64,000 nt of DNA, from assembly GCA_046295215.1 (NCBI GenBank), contig JBKBNP010000017.1, positions 13,385-77,384 of the forward strand, read 5' to 3'. Under the pieces are notes generated by a model that worked only from the letters and a program-made list of their open reading frames with translations, was not told the DNA's origin and made no database searches. Each line of letters opens with the position of its first letter. The first letter of the stretch is position 1. The position numbers and the translations under genes were made by a program. This document shows, in pieces, positions 31,345 through 39,930 of this stretch. Source of the DNA: Szabonella sp046295215. Lineage in GTDB: Bacteria; Pseudomonadota; Alphaproteobacteria; Rhodobacterales; Rhodobacteraceae.

Positions 31345-34016
31345 AGATCGCCCTTATGCTCAATGGCACCGCCACCAGCCTCGACGCCCCGCCCGGCCTG
31401 CGCCTGTCCGAGGCGCTGCGTGAACGGCTGGGCCTGACCGGCACCAAGGTCGGCTGCGACGCGGGCGATTGCGGCGCCTGCACCGTGCTTCTGGATGGTG
31501 CGCCGGTCTGCGCCTGCCTGACGCCCGCCGCCCGCGCCCATGGCCGCAGCATTGAAACCGTGGAAACGGAGGACGCCACCCTCACCCGCCTGCGCACCGC
31601 CTTCCTGCGCCACGGCGCGGCGCAATGTGGCATCTGCACGCCCGGAATGTTGATGGCAGGGGCCGCACTTCTGCGCCAGACGCCCGAACCCACCCCCGAT
31701 CAGGCCCGCGCCGCCCTTGGCGGGGTGCTGTGCCGCTGCACCGGCTATGGCCGCATCATTGCCGCGATCTGCGACCATGAAACGCCCCTGCCCGAGGGGT
31801 CCGGCGCTGTCGGCACCAGCCCCCGGCGGCTCGACGGGCAGGCCAAGGTGCAGGGCGACTGTTTCGGCGCAGATCTCTGGCAAAAGGGCGGACTGGTGGT
31901 GCGCGCGATCCGGTCGCCCCATGCCTCGGCCCGCTTCACCTTCGGGGATCTGGCGGCCTGGGCCGCGCGGCACGATCTGCACGTGTTCACCGCTGCCGAC
32001 ATCCCCGGCCGCAACCTCTTCGGCGCGATCCCACCCTTTGCGGACCAGCCCGCCCTTGCCGTCGCCCACACCCGCCAGCGGGGCGAGGCGGTGGCGCTGG
32101 TCGCCTTCGAGGATGACGGCCGCGACCCTGACCTGTCCGATTTCCCAGTTAAATGGGAACCGCTCACCGCGCTGACCACCCCTGCGCAGGCAACCGCCCC
32201 GGACGCCGCCCGCCTGCACGACACCCGCGACGGCAATCTCCTGATAGCAGGTCGCGTTAAGCGCGGCGATGCTGATGCCGCCCTCGCGACCTCGGCGCAT
32301 GTGGTCGAGGGCAGCATCCAGACCGGGTTCGTCGAACATGCCTATATCGAACCCGAGGCCGGGGCGGCCTGGATGGAGGGTGAAACGCTGGTGATCCGCG
32401 CCTGCACCCAGGCCCCGGTGATGGACCGTGACGAGACCGCGGTCGTGCTGGGCCTGCCACCCGACCGGCTGCGCATCATCCCCTCGGCGGTGGGGGGCGG
32501 TTTCGGCTCCAAACTCGATGTCAGCCTGCAACCGCTGATCGGCCTTGTCACGCTGCTGACAGGGCGGCCGTCGCGCATGACCTACACCCGGGCCGAAAGC
32601 ATGGCCTCCACAACCAAACGCCACCCGTCGCAGATCGCAGGCCGTATCGGCTGCGATGCGGACGGGCGGATAACGGGGGTTGAACTGGATGGCACCTTCG
32701 ACACCGGCGCCTATGCGAGTTGGGGGCCGACCGTGGCCAACCGCGTGCCGGTCCATGCCTCGGGCCCGTATTTCACGCCGAACTACCGGGCCGAAGCGCG
32801 CGCCATCCACACCAACAACCCCACCTCGGGTGCGTTCCGGGGCTTCGGCGTGCCGCAGGCCGCGATCTGGCAGGAAACGCTCTATGACCGGCTGGCGGAA
32901 CAGGCGGGCCTCGACCGGCTGGACTTCCGCCTGCGGAACGCGCTGCGCGACGGCCAGACCACCGTCACCGGCCAGACCCTCGCCACCACCGGCATCGCGC
33001 AATGTCTGGAGGCCCTGCGCCCCCACTGGACCCGCGCGCTCGCCGAGGCCGCAGGGACGCCCGGTCGCGGCGTCGGCATCGCCTCCTGCTGGTATGGCTG
33101 CGGCAACACCTCGCTGCCCAACCCCTCCACCATCCGCCTCGGCCTGACCAATGCGGGCGCGCTGATGCTGCATCAGGGGGCCACCGACATCGGGCAGGGA
33201 TCGAACACCGTGATCGCCCAGATCGCGGCAGAGGCGCTCGGCCTGCCGCTGTCGGCAATCACCCTGATCGGCCCGGACACCTTCCTGACCCCCGATGCCG
33301 GAAAAACCTCCGCCAGCCGCCAGACCTTCGTGACCGGCCGCGCGGCGCAGGCCGCAGGTGCCGCGCTGCGGGCCGAGATCCTGCGCCGCCTGAACATGGG
33401 CGAGGCTGCAAGCCTTTCGCTGGACGGCGCCGTTCTGACCGCGACTGACGCCGCCCGGACGGCAAGGCTCGACCTCTCGACCCTCCCCCCCGACCCGCGC
33501 GGATATGCCCTTTCGGCCGAGGAAACCTATGATCCGCCCACCCAAGCCCTCGATGAAAACGGGCAGGGCAGCCCCTATGCGCTTTACGGCTATGGCGCGC
33601 AGATGGTGGAACTCGCGGTTGATGCGGCCCTCGGCACCGTCAGACTCCTGAAGATCACCGCCGCCCATGATGTCGGCCGCGCCATCAACCCGCTTCTGGC
33701 GCAGGGTCAGATCGAGGGCGGCATCGCGCAAGGCGTCGGCCTTGCGCTGATGGAGGAATATATCCCCGGCCGGACCGAAAACCTGCACGACTACCTCATC
33801 CCCACCACTGGCGACATGCCCCCGGTCGAAAGCCTGCTGATCGAAGTGCCCGACCCCGAAGGCCCCTTCGGCACGCGCGGACTTGGCGAACATGTCCTGA
33901 TCCCCACCGCCCCCGCGATCCTCAACGCCATCCGCCACGCCACCGGGGCCGAGGTCACAACCCTGCCCGCCCTGCCCCACCGCGTCCTCGCGGCCATCCG
34001 GGCAGCCCAGACATGA
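31341..34016 (+). CDS. Molybdenum hydroxylase, fused 2Fe-2S and molybdopterin subunits
   Basis: This 891-residue protein joins the small and large subunits of a xanthine dehydrogenase-like hydroxylase. Residues 1 to about 155 carry both [2Fe-2S] domains (GCDAGDCGACTVLLDGAPVCAC; QCGICTPGMLMAG with VLCRCTGYG). The rest is the molybdopterin part, with TSPRRLDGQAKVQGD, VGGGFGSKLDVSLQ, TSGAFRGFGVPQA, the cofactor-contact QGSNTVIAQIA and the late RGLGEHVLIPTAPA holding the probable catalytic glutamate. Such enzymes hydroxylate electron-poor carbons next to ring nitrogen with oxygen from water. The start ATG overlaps the FAD subunit stop. Order FAD then FeS-Mo is unlike classical xdhAB, and the substrate need not be a purine. 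Confidence 0.9.
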   Translation: MKIALMLNGTATSLDAPPGLRLSEALRERLGLTGTKVGCDAGDCGACTVLLDGAPVCACLTPAARAHGRSIETVETEDATLTRLRTAFLRHGAAQCGICTPGMLMAGAALLRQTPEPTPDQARAALGGVLCRCTGYGRIIAAICDHETPLPEGSGAVGTSPRRLDGQAKVQGDCFGADLWQKGGLVVRAIRSPHASARFTFGDLAAWAARHDLHVFTAADIPGRNLFGAIPPFADQPALAVAHTRQRGEAVALVAFEDDGRDPDLSDFPVKWEPLTALTTPAQATAPDAARLHDTRDGNLLIAGRVKRGDADAALATSAHVVEGSIQTGFVEHAYIEPEAGAAWMEGETLVIRACTQAPVMDRDETAVVLGLPPDRLRIIPSAVGGGFGSKLDVSLQPLIGLVTLLTGRPSRMTYTRAESMASTTKRHPSQIAGRIGCDADGRITGVELDGTFDTGAYASWGPTVANRVPVHASGPYFTPNYRAEARAIHTNNPTSGAFRGFGVPQAAIWQETLYDRLAEQAGLDRLDFRLRNALRDGQTTVTGQTLATTGIAQCLEALRPHWTRALAEAAGTPGRGVGIASCWYGCGNTSLPNPSTIRLGLTNAGALMLHQGATDIGQGSNTVIAQIAAEALGLPLSAITLIGPDTFLTPDAGKTSASRQTFVTGRAAQAAGAALRAEILRRLNMGEAASLSLDGAVLTATDAARTARLDLSTLPPDPRGYALSAEETYDPPTQALDENGQGSPYALYGYGAQMVELAVDAALGTVRLLKITAAHDVGRAINPLLAQGQIEGGIAQGVGLALMEEYIPGRTENLHDYLIPTTGDMPPVESLLIEVPDPEGPFGTRGLGEHVLIPTAPAILNAIRHATGAEVTTLPALPHRVLAAIRAAQT

Positions 34017-34085
34017 CCGCCTCCCCCGTCGCACCCCTGCCAAAACCGCCCAAAGGCAAGCGCGTGCCAGCCCCCCGCACCCCTT

Positions 34086-34135
34086 CATCTGTTCTCAAAT
34101 ATCCTCGGGGGGTGCAGGGGGGCAGACAGCCCCCC
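34086..34135 (+). repeat. Dispersed intergenic hairpin repeat, copy B
   Basis: CATCTGTTCTCAAATATCCTC is followed by a G-run and the right hairpin GGGGGGC-AGACA-GCCCCCC (34117-34135). It shares 14 or more bases around AAATATCCTCGGGGGGTG with copy A. It sits between two co-directional genes of the N-heterocycle-type array. Confidence 0.8.
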
Positions 34136-34164
34136 GCTCCGCCCTCCGCCACAGGCACCACGCC

Positions 34165-35619
34165 ATGACCGACACGCCCCCCCGCACCAGCGACAAGATC
34201 CGCTGCGATGCCTGCCCGGTGATGTGCTACATCGCCCCGGGCCAGACCGGCGCCTGTGACCGCTACGGCAATGACGCGGGCCGCATCATCCGCACTGACC
34301 CTGTCGTGCTGCTGTCGAAAACCGCCGACAAAGGCGGCCGCCTCGTTCCCTTCGCCCGGCCCGATTGGCAGGACGACCCCTTCCCCGCCGATGCGCTCGT
34401 CACCGGCATCGGCGCGGGCACCACCTATCCCGATTACAAACCCGCCCCCTTCATCATCGGCTCCAGCATCGAAGGCGCCGATATGGTGACGGTCGTGACC
34501 GAGGCGATCTTTTCCTATTGCGGCGTCAAGGTGAAGATCGACACCGACCGCTACCTCGGGCCCGAAGGCGCCACCGTGCGCGCAGGCGGCGAGCCCATCG
34601 GCCATGTCACCACCGCCGAATATGGCTCGCAGATGCTGTCCCTCGGTGGGGTTCATCACCTCACCGGCGGGTCGAAATCCGAAGGCCGCGCCACCTGTGC
34701 GGCCCTGCTGGCGCTTTGCAATGGCGAGGCGGTGGATCTGACCATCGACGCAGGCTCCGCGCTCACCGTGCAGGCGGGGCGCGCGCCCCTTGTGGACGGG
34801 CGGGCGGAAAACCGGATGCGGGTCGGCTGCGGGTCAGCCACGATCGGCATGTTCGCCGACCAGTGGCAGGGGCTGGTCGATGAGGTGGTGGTGGTCGATG
34901 ACCACATCACCGGTGTCGTCTCGGAACATCAGGCGGGCAAGGTCATCGGCTGGGAACCGACGGGGATCAGGATCCTCGGCCACCGCTCCACCCCCGGACG
35001 CTATTTCCGCGTCTCGGAACCGGGTCTCGGCTGGGGCGGCACGCGCCTGACCGATCCGCTGGAGATCCTCGGGCCGTGGAACCCCAAGAAAGGCGGGCGG
35101 CCCGGCCTGCGGCTCCTGATGGTGTCCACCACCGGCGAGGAATTTGCCTATTATGAACTCGACGACAGCTTGACCCCGCAACCCCGCGAGATCCCGGCAG
35201 CCCTGCTGCCCTCGGTCCGGTTGATCGATGAAAACTGCGAAGCCTCGCTCTGCACCGTCTTGTTCATGGGGGGTGCGGGCGGGTCGCTGCGGGCGGGGGT
35301 GACGCAGAATCCGGTGCGACTCACACGGTCGGTGCAGGCGGGGCAGACGCGGCTGACTTGCGGAGGGGCGCAAACCTATGTCTGGCCCGGGGGCGGCATT
35401 ACCTTCATGGTGGATGTGACGCGCCTGCCGCCCGGTGCTTTCGGCTATGTGCCCACCCCCGCGCTGGTGGCTCCGCTGGAATTCACCCTGCCGCGCGCGG
35501 ATTACCTCGCCCTTGGCGGTCATGCGGGCGCGATACGGTCGCTGGCCGAAATGCAGCAACAGGGCGGCGAATACCCGACCGGGGCCCGCCTTCTGCCACA
35601 GCGGGAGCCGCTGAAATGA
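34165..35619 (+). CDS. 6-hydroxynicotinate reductase-like iron-sulfur protein
   Basis: This 484-residue protein resembles 6-hydroxynicotinate reductase, which in Eubacterium barkeri reduces the pyridone ring to a tetrahydro-oxonicotinate. The N-terminus has four cysteines, C14, C17, C21 and C31 (RCDACPVMCYIAPGQTGACDRYG), fitting an Fe-S cluster. Further conserved-looking blocks are VVTEAIFSYCGVKVKIDTD, GGVHHLTGGSKSEGRATCAALLALC and ITGVVSEHQAGKVIGWEPTGIRI, and late cysteines occur in DENCEASLCTVLFMGG. There is no signal peptide, so it is cytoplasmic. It lies directly between the hydroxylase and the UPF0280 gene, which overlaps its stop. The family call is from recall of similar annotated proteins in such clusters; the real substrate is untested. 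Confidence 0.65.
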   Translation: MTDTPPRTSDKIRCDACPVMCYIAPGQTGACDRYGNDAGRIIRTDPVVLLSKTADKGGRLVPFARPDWQDDPFPADALVTGIGAGTTYPDYKPAPFIIGSSIEGADMVTVVTEAIFSYCGVKVKIDTDRYLGPEGATVRAGGEPIGHVTTAEYGSQMLSLGGVHHLTGGSKSEGRATCAALLALCNGEAVDLTIDAGSALTVQAGRAPLVDGRAENRMRVGCGSATIGMFADQWQGLVDEVVVVDDHITGVVSEHQAGKVIGWEPTGIRILGHRSTPGRYFRVSEPGLGWGGTRLTDPLEILGPWNPKKGGRPGLRLLMVSTTGEEFAYYELDDSLTPQPREIPAALLPSVRLIDENCEASLCTVLFMGGAGGSLRAGVTQNPVRLTRSVQAGQTRLTCGGAQTYVWPGGGITFMVDVTRLPPGAFGYVPTPALVAPLEFTLPRADYLALGGHAGAIRSLAEMQQQGGEYPTGARLLPQREPLK

Positions 35620-36455
35620 TGGCCTCGCAGATCACCCGCATGGCCGATGGCCGCCTGCATTGCCATCACGGCCCCATCGACCTGATCCTGACCGCCGAAG
35701 GCAAGGGTGCTGCTCAGGCCGAGGTGCAGGCGGCCCGCCGCTTTGCCACGATCCTTGCCGAACTCAGCGCCGAACTGCCCGCGCTGCGCAGCCCCGACCC
35801 GCAACCGCTCCAGTCCCCTGTGGCACAGGCAATGGCCAGGGCCACAGCCCCCTTCCGCCCCGCCTTCATCACCCCCATGGCCGCCGTCGCGGGGGCGGTG
35901 GCCGATGCCGTGCTGGCCGCGATGACGCGCGGCACGGACCTGACGCGCGCCATTATCAATAACGGTGGCGACATCGCGTTTCACCTTACCCCCGGCACCC
36001 AGACCACTGCCGCCATCGCGCGGCCCTGTGGCATGGCCGACCGCGTGACAATCTGCGCGACCGACCCCGCGCGCGGGCTTGCAACCTCCGGCTGGCGCGG
36101 GCGCAGCCAGTCCCTTGGCATTGCCGATGCGGTCACAGTTCTGGCCGCAACCGCTGCCATGGCCGATGCCGCCGCCACCATGATCGCCAATGCCGTGGAC
36201 CTGCCCGGTCACAGGGGCATCACCCGCCGCCCCGCGACCCAGATCAAGGCCGACAGCGACCTTGGCCCCCGCCTTGTCACCACCGCCGTCGCGCAGCTTT
36301 CGCCCGCCGAGGCGCGCGCGGCCCTCGAACGCGGCGCTACCCTTGCCCGCAACCTGCAAGCGCGCGGCCTGATTGCAGGCGCCGCCCTTTTCCTGCAAGC
36401 TGAGTCCCTGACCCTCGGCCTGCCAACCCAACACAGGGAGCCTGTCCTTGCCTGA
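35616..36455 (+). CDS. UPF0280 (ApbE-like) family protein
   Basis: This 279-residue cytoplasmic protein is of the UPF0280 group, which is distantly like ApbE flavin transferases. Motifs seen are YHHGPIDL-like CHHGPIDLILTAEGKG, APFRPAFITPMAAVAGAVADAVL, AIINNGGDIAFHLTPGTQ and GLATSGWRGRSQSLGIADAVTVLAATAAMADAAATMIANAV. The latter resembles the ApbE C-terminal half, with the aspartate-alanine-alanine stretch. It starts at an ATG overlapping the previous stop (ATGA). Its place beside a presumed flavo-Fe-S reductase hints at a cofactor-attachment or accessory role, but this is inference. The start could be either of two adjacent methionines. Confidence 0.72.
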   Translation: MMASQITRMADGRLHCHHGPIDLILTAEGKGAAQAEVQAARRFATILAELSAELPALRSPDPQPLQSPVAQAMARATAPFRPAFITPMAAVAGAVADAVLAAMTRGTDLTRAIINNGGDIAFHLTPGTQTTAAIARPCGMADRVTICATDPARGLATSGWRGRSQSLGIADAVTVLAATAAMADAAATMIANAVDLPGHRGITRRPATQIKADSDLGPRLVTTAVAQLSPAEARAALERGATLARNLQARGLIAGAALFLQAESLTLGLPTQHREPVLA

Positions 36456-37029
36456 CTTTCCGATCCGCAAGATCCTGACCATGGTGGAGGAAATCCGCCA
36501 CGAGAACGGACCCGCCCCGGCAACCCCGGTGCTGCGCGGCTTTTCCTGCGCCGTGGTCAAGAACCCCTTTGCCGGACGGTATGATCCCGACCTGCAACCC
36601 GCGATGGACGATCTCAAACCCCTCGGGCTGGAGCTGACCGACCGACTGATCGCGGCCCTTGGCGGGCGGGACGGCATCGACGCCTATGGCAAGGGCGCGC
36701 TGGTGGGCGCGGAAGGGGAGGCCGAACAGGGCGCGCTCTGGCATGTGCCAGGTGGCTATTCGATGCGCGAACGGCTGGGCGAAAGCCGCGCCATTGTGCC
36801 CTCGGCGATGAAGGTGGCCCCCCTTGGCGGCACGCTCGACGTGCCTCTGGGCCATATCAATGCCGCCTATGTGCGGTCGCATTTCGACGCCATCCCGGTC
36901 TGCGTGCCCGACGGGCCAAGGGCGGACGAGATCGTGTTCATCCTCGTGATGGGCAAGGGCGGGCGCGTCCATTCCCGCATGGGAGGGCTTGAGGCCTGGG
37001 ACATCAAGGCCATGGACGGGCTGCGCTGA
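36448..37029 (+). CDS. DUF1185 'amino acid synthesis' family protein
   Basis: This 193-residue protein belongs to the DUF1185 group, sometimes named amino acid synthesis family, with no settled function. It reads IRKILTMVEEIRHENGPAPATPVLRGFSCAVVKNPFAGRYDPDLQP, then GAEGEAEQGALWHVPGGYSMRERLGESRAIVPSAMKVAPLGGTLDVPLGHINAAYVRSHFDAIPVCVPDGPRADEI-like segments that make up most of the family signature. The start is a TTG at 36448, inside the previous gene's end, with GGGAG before it. No signal peptide is present. Structural relatives have a chorismate-mutase-like or Bacillus-type trimer fold; an enzymatic role on a ring-opened product is possible but not shown. Confidence 0.68.
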   Translation: MPDFPIRKILTMVEEIRHENGPAPATPVLRGFSCAVVKNPFAGRYDPDLQPAMDDLKPLGLELTDRLIAALGGRDGIDAYGKGALVGAEGEAEQGALWHVPGGYSMRERLGESRAIVPSAMKVAPLGGTLDVPLGHINAAYVRSHFDAIPVCVPDGPRADEIVFILVMGKGGRVHSRMGGLEAWDIKAMDGLR

Positions 37030-38438
37030 TGCGGGCGCTGGCCGCCTCTGTTGCGATCCTCGCACCGGGAACGGCCCTTGCCTGCGCGCTCGCGCCCTCG
37101 ATCATCCTGACCCTGCCCACGGATTACTACCTTGCCGGGGCGGGGCTGACCGTTGCGGTCACCGGGCTGCTGGCCACGGCCCTGCGCCGATTGCCCGACC
37201 TGCGCAGCGTGACGCTGTGGGAACGGCCCGTGCTGATCCCCGAAACAGTCACGAGCTATCTCGGGTTCCTGTTCCTCGCCTTGCTGGTCATGGTCGGGCT
37301 TTTCGGGTCGTCCGATCCGATGCACAACCTGCTGACGCTCTGGGTCTGGACCGGGCTCTGGGTGGCGCTGCCGATGGCGATGATGCTGTTCGGCAATCTC
37401 TGGCGGGTCATCAACCCCTGGACCGGGCCTGTGCGCATCGCGCGGGCCATCCTCGGGCGGACGGGCGGCATCGGGCTGGTCCGGCTGGGGCACTGGCCAG
37501 CCGTTGCGGGGCTGTTCGGGTTTTTCTGGTTCTACATCGTGTCGATGTCACCCGAGGATCCGCAGGGTCTGGCACGGCTGGTGCTGGCCTATTGGCTGGT
37601 GATCTTCGGGCTTGCCGTGGCCGAGGGCGAGGACTGGTTGCGCGAAGGCGAGTTCCTGACCGTCTATCTGACGCTGATTTCCCGCATCGCCCCCTTCTGG
37701 CTGGAAATCACGGGCCGCCGCGCCCGGCTGCGGGCAGGATTTCCCGGCGCGCAGGTGCTGGAGATGGCGCCGCTTTCCGCATCGGCCGTGGCCTTTGTCA
37801 CGCTGGCGCTGGCGGGCCTCAGCTTTGACGGGCTGGTGGGCACCTTCTGGTGGCTGGCGCTGATCGGGGAGAACCCGCTGGAATTCACCGGGCGGTCAGC
37901 GGTGATGGGGGTCAATAGCGCAGGGCTTATCGGCATATGGATGCTGACCACAGGGTTGATCCTCGGCGCGCTGAAACTGGGCGCGGTGATGGCGCGCGGG
38001 CCGGTGATGGCGGTGCAGGGCGGCGGGGTCATGCGCGGCGGTGACGAAGGGCCGGGCATGGGCACGCTGATGCCGGTCATGCTGTCCTTTCTGGCCATCG
38101 CGGCGGGCTATCACGCGGCGCATCATCTGGTGATCCTGCTGACCACCGGGCAATACACGCTGGCGGCCCTCAATGACCCGCTGTTCCGGGGCGACGCCTT
38201 TCTGGGGCTTGACGTGTTCTTCGTCTCAATGGGGTTTCTCTCGGACCGGTCTGCCATGATTGCGCTGTGGAACACGCAATTCGCGCTGATCCTGGGCGCG
38301 CATGTGCTGGCGGTGATCCTGTCCTTCCGTCTGGCCGGTCCGCATCTGCCCGCCCGCGCGCATCTGCCGCTGACCGCGCTGATGGTGGCCTATACCGTAT
38401 TCGGGCTGTGGCTTCTGGCCTCGCCCAGCGGGGTCTAG
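37029..38438 (+). CDS. Polytopic membrane protein of unknown function
   Basis: This 469-residue protein has about ten or eleven hydrophobic segments, so it is an inner-membrane protein. It carries conspicuous polar motifs such as LWERPVLIPETVTSYLGFL, MLFGNLWRVINPWTGPVR and YHAAHHLVILLTTGQY. The pattern loosely recalls membrane proteins annotated as fenitrothion hydrolase, but I cannot confirm that. The start ATG overlaps the preceding stop (TGATG), so it is co-translated with the catabolic genes. Two histidines in the AAHH motif could bind metal. It may be a transporter or a membrane redox component receiving electrons from the hydroxylase; both are speculation. Confidence 0.6.
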   Translation: MRALAASVAILAPGTALACALAPSIILTLPTDYYLAGAGLTVAVTGLLATALRRLPDLRSVTLWERPVLIPETVTSYLGFLFLALLVMVGLFGSSDPMHNLLTLWVWTGLWVALPMAMMLFGNLWRVINPWTGPVRIARAILGRTGGIGLVRLGHWPAVAGLFGFFWFYIVSMSPEDPQGLARLVLAYWLVIFGLAVAEGEDWLREGEFLTVYLTLISRIAPFWLEITGRRARLRAGFPGAQVLEMAPLSASAVAFVTLALAGLSFDGLVGTFWWLALIGENPLEFTGRSAVMGVNSAGLIGIWMLTTGLILGALKLGAVMARGPVMAVQGGGVMRGGDEGPGMGTLMPVMLSFLAIAAGYHAAHHLVILLTTGQYTLAALNDPLFRGDAFLGLDVFFVSMGFLSDRSAMIALWNTQFALILGAHVLAVILSFRLAGPHLPARAHLPLTALMVAYTVFGLWLLASPSGV

Positions 38439-38464
38439 GAGGCTTGGAACCCCGAAGACAGATC

Positions 38465-38478
38465 GTTTGCATACATTC
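38465..38478. promoter_or_regulatory. Second MarR-type operator, upstream of the transporter genes
   Basis: GTTTGCATACATTC matches the marR-gap dyad GTTTGCATACAAAC in 12 of 14 bases and lies 62 bases before the binding-protein start, in a 102-bp gap. The right half is degenerate. It suggests that the importer and hydantoinase genes share the regulator of the hydroxylase genes. Confidence 0.55.
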
Positions 38479-38540
38479 ATTCTTGACCGAAAGCCGGACC
38501 CAAAAACAACCGGCCACCCCAACAGCCAGAGGAGACGACC

Positions 38541-39818
38541 ATGACCAACAGACTTCTCGGAACCACCCGCCGCACGGTGCTGGGCGGCCTTGCCGCAGGC
38601 GCCTCGGCGCTGGCCATGCCGCGCTTCGTGCAGGCGCAAAGCTCGGCGCCGATCAAGCTCGGCTTTCAATTGCACCGCACCGGCATCGGGGCCGCCTATG
38701 GCCGCTGGTATGAACGCACCGCACAGGCCGCGCTGAAGAAACTGAATGATGAAGGCGGCATCAATGGCCGCCCGGTGGAGATCCTGTTCGAGGATGACGG
38801 CACCGATCCCCGCCGCGGCGCGGAAGTGGTGGAAAAGCTGACCTCTCAGGCGGGCTGCGACCTGATCTTCGGGCCGCTCTTTTCCCATGTCGTGATCGGC
38901 TCCGCGCCGCGCGCAGGCGAATTGAAAGTGCCCTATCTGGTCTGTTCCGAAGGCTTCCACGTCGCCTCGGGCAAGCTGAACCGCTGGACGCTGCAACCGG
39001 GCATCACGGATGTGCGGGCGCAGGCCTCGTCCATGGCGCCATGGATCTCGCAGAACCTTGGCAAGAAGGTCACGATGGTCTTTCCCGACTATGCCTTCGG
39101 TCATGACCACCGCGATTATTTCACCCCGGCCATCGAGGCGGCGGGCGGGCAGGTCATCAAGCATATCGCCATTCCGCCGACCGAGACCTCCTTCACCCGC
39201 TACCTGCCGCAGATCCCGCGCGATACCGAGGTGCTGTATCACGTCATGGTCGGCCCGGCCGTTCTGACCTTCGTGAAGGAGTTGGGGGAGTTCTATGGCA
39301 CAGGTGCGCGGCCCGAGATCTTTGGCTTCATCGACAGTCTGGAGGCTGTGGACATCGCCTCGCCAGGTCTGGAGTTTCTGGAGGGCACCCATTTCTGGGA
39401 AGGCATGTGCCGGGACGCGCAGGAGGGCGAGCCCGAGTTCGAAACCGCCTATCGCGCCGCTGTGGGGGTCGATGCGCGGGGTGCCTCCGTGTCGGACGGG
39501 CGCGATGTGTCGACCTATGCGCATATGTTCTCCTGCTGGGAAACGCTGTTCGTCATCAAGGAGGGGATGGAGGCCGCAGGCTATCAGGGCGTGGCCGACC
39601 GGCAGAAATTCGTCGAGGCGCTCGAGTCGATGACCTCCTTTGGCGCAGGGGCCACGCATCCGCAGGGCGACAAGATCTTCAACGGCAAGACCCATCAGGT
39701 GTTCGGGCATCAGTTCATCTCGAAGGTCGAGGGGGGCAAACTGGTGCGGGTTCACACCACCGCCATCGAGGACAGCCTCTATGAGGATGCGGTGGATTAC
39801 ACCGCGATGTCCTTCTGA
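38541..39818 (+). CDS. Branched-chain/amide-type ABC substrate-binding protein (first Liv set)
   Basis: This periplasmic receptor has 425 residues of the type-I (LivK/AmiC-like) fold. The N-terminus TRRTVLGGLAAGASALAMPRFVQAQ is a twin-arginine signal. The mature part begins IKLGFQLHRTGIGAAYGRWYERTAQAALKKLNDEGGINGRPVEILFEDDGTDPRRGAE, a typical pattern. VTMVFPDYAFGHDHRDYF follows in the second lobe. A GAGGAGACGACC ribosome site precedes the ATG. It stands in the N-heterocycle-type array and probably binds the ring substrate of the hydroxylase; the ligand is not known. A repeat-type hairpin separates it from livH. Confidence 0.9.
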   Translation: MTNRLLGTTRRTVLGGLAAGASALAMPRFVQAQSSAPIKLGFQLHRTGIGAAYGRWYERTAQAALKKLNDEGGINGRPVEILFEDDGTDPRRGAEVVEKLTSQAGCDLIFGPLFSHVVIGSAPRAGELKVPYLVCSEGFHVASGKLNRWTLQPGITDVRAQASSMAPWISQNLGKKVTMVFPDYAFGHDHRDYFTPAIEAAGGQVIKHIAIPPTETSFTRYLPQIPRDTEVLYHVMVGPAVLTFVKELGEFYGTGARPEIFGFIDSLEAVDIASPGLEFLEGTHFWEGMCRDAQEGEPEFETAYRAAVGVDARGASVSDGRDVSTYAHMFSCWETLFVIKEGMEAAGYQGVADRQKFVEALESMTSFGAGATHPQGDKIFNGKTHQVFGHQFISKVEGGKLVRVHTTAIEDSLYEDAVDYTAMSF

Positions 39819-39840
39819 TCCGCCGGATGCAAGGAAAGGG

Positions 39841-39903
39841 GAGGGGGCGCTGCCCCCTCGCCGCCTTGCGGCTCACCCCCGAGGTATTTTCGCCAGGATG
39901 AAA
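39841..39903 (-). repeat. Dispersed intergenic hairpin repeat, copy C (inverted)
   Basis: Read on the minus strand it has TTCATCCTGGCGAAAATACCTC followed by GGGGG and ends with the hairpin GAGGGGGC-AGC-GCCCCCTC (39841-39859). A small hairpin (GCCGC/GCGGC) is in the middle. It lies between the binding-protein and permease genes of one operon. Confidence 0.78.
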
Positions 39904-39930
39904 CACGAGACCCTCCGGAGGGATGTCTGA

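Noticed and set aside
30499..34016. Classical xanthine dehydrogenase (xdhAB) for purine breakdown
   Set aside because: Subunit fusion and order differ from xdhAB, no xdhC or other purine genes are near, and the neighbours point to ring reduction and lactam opening.
31272..34088. A 938-codon open frame on the minus strand
   Set aside because: It is antisense to the molybdenum hydroxylase gene, whose FeS and molybdopterin motifs are clear; the antisense reading is glycine-rich without motifs.
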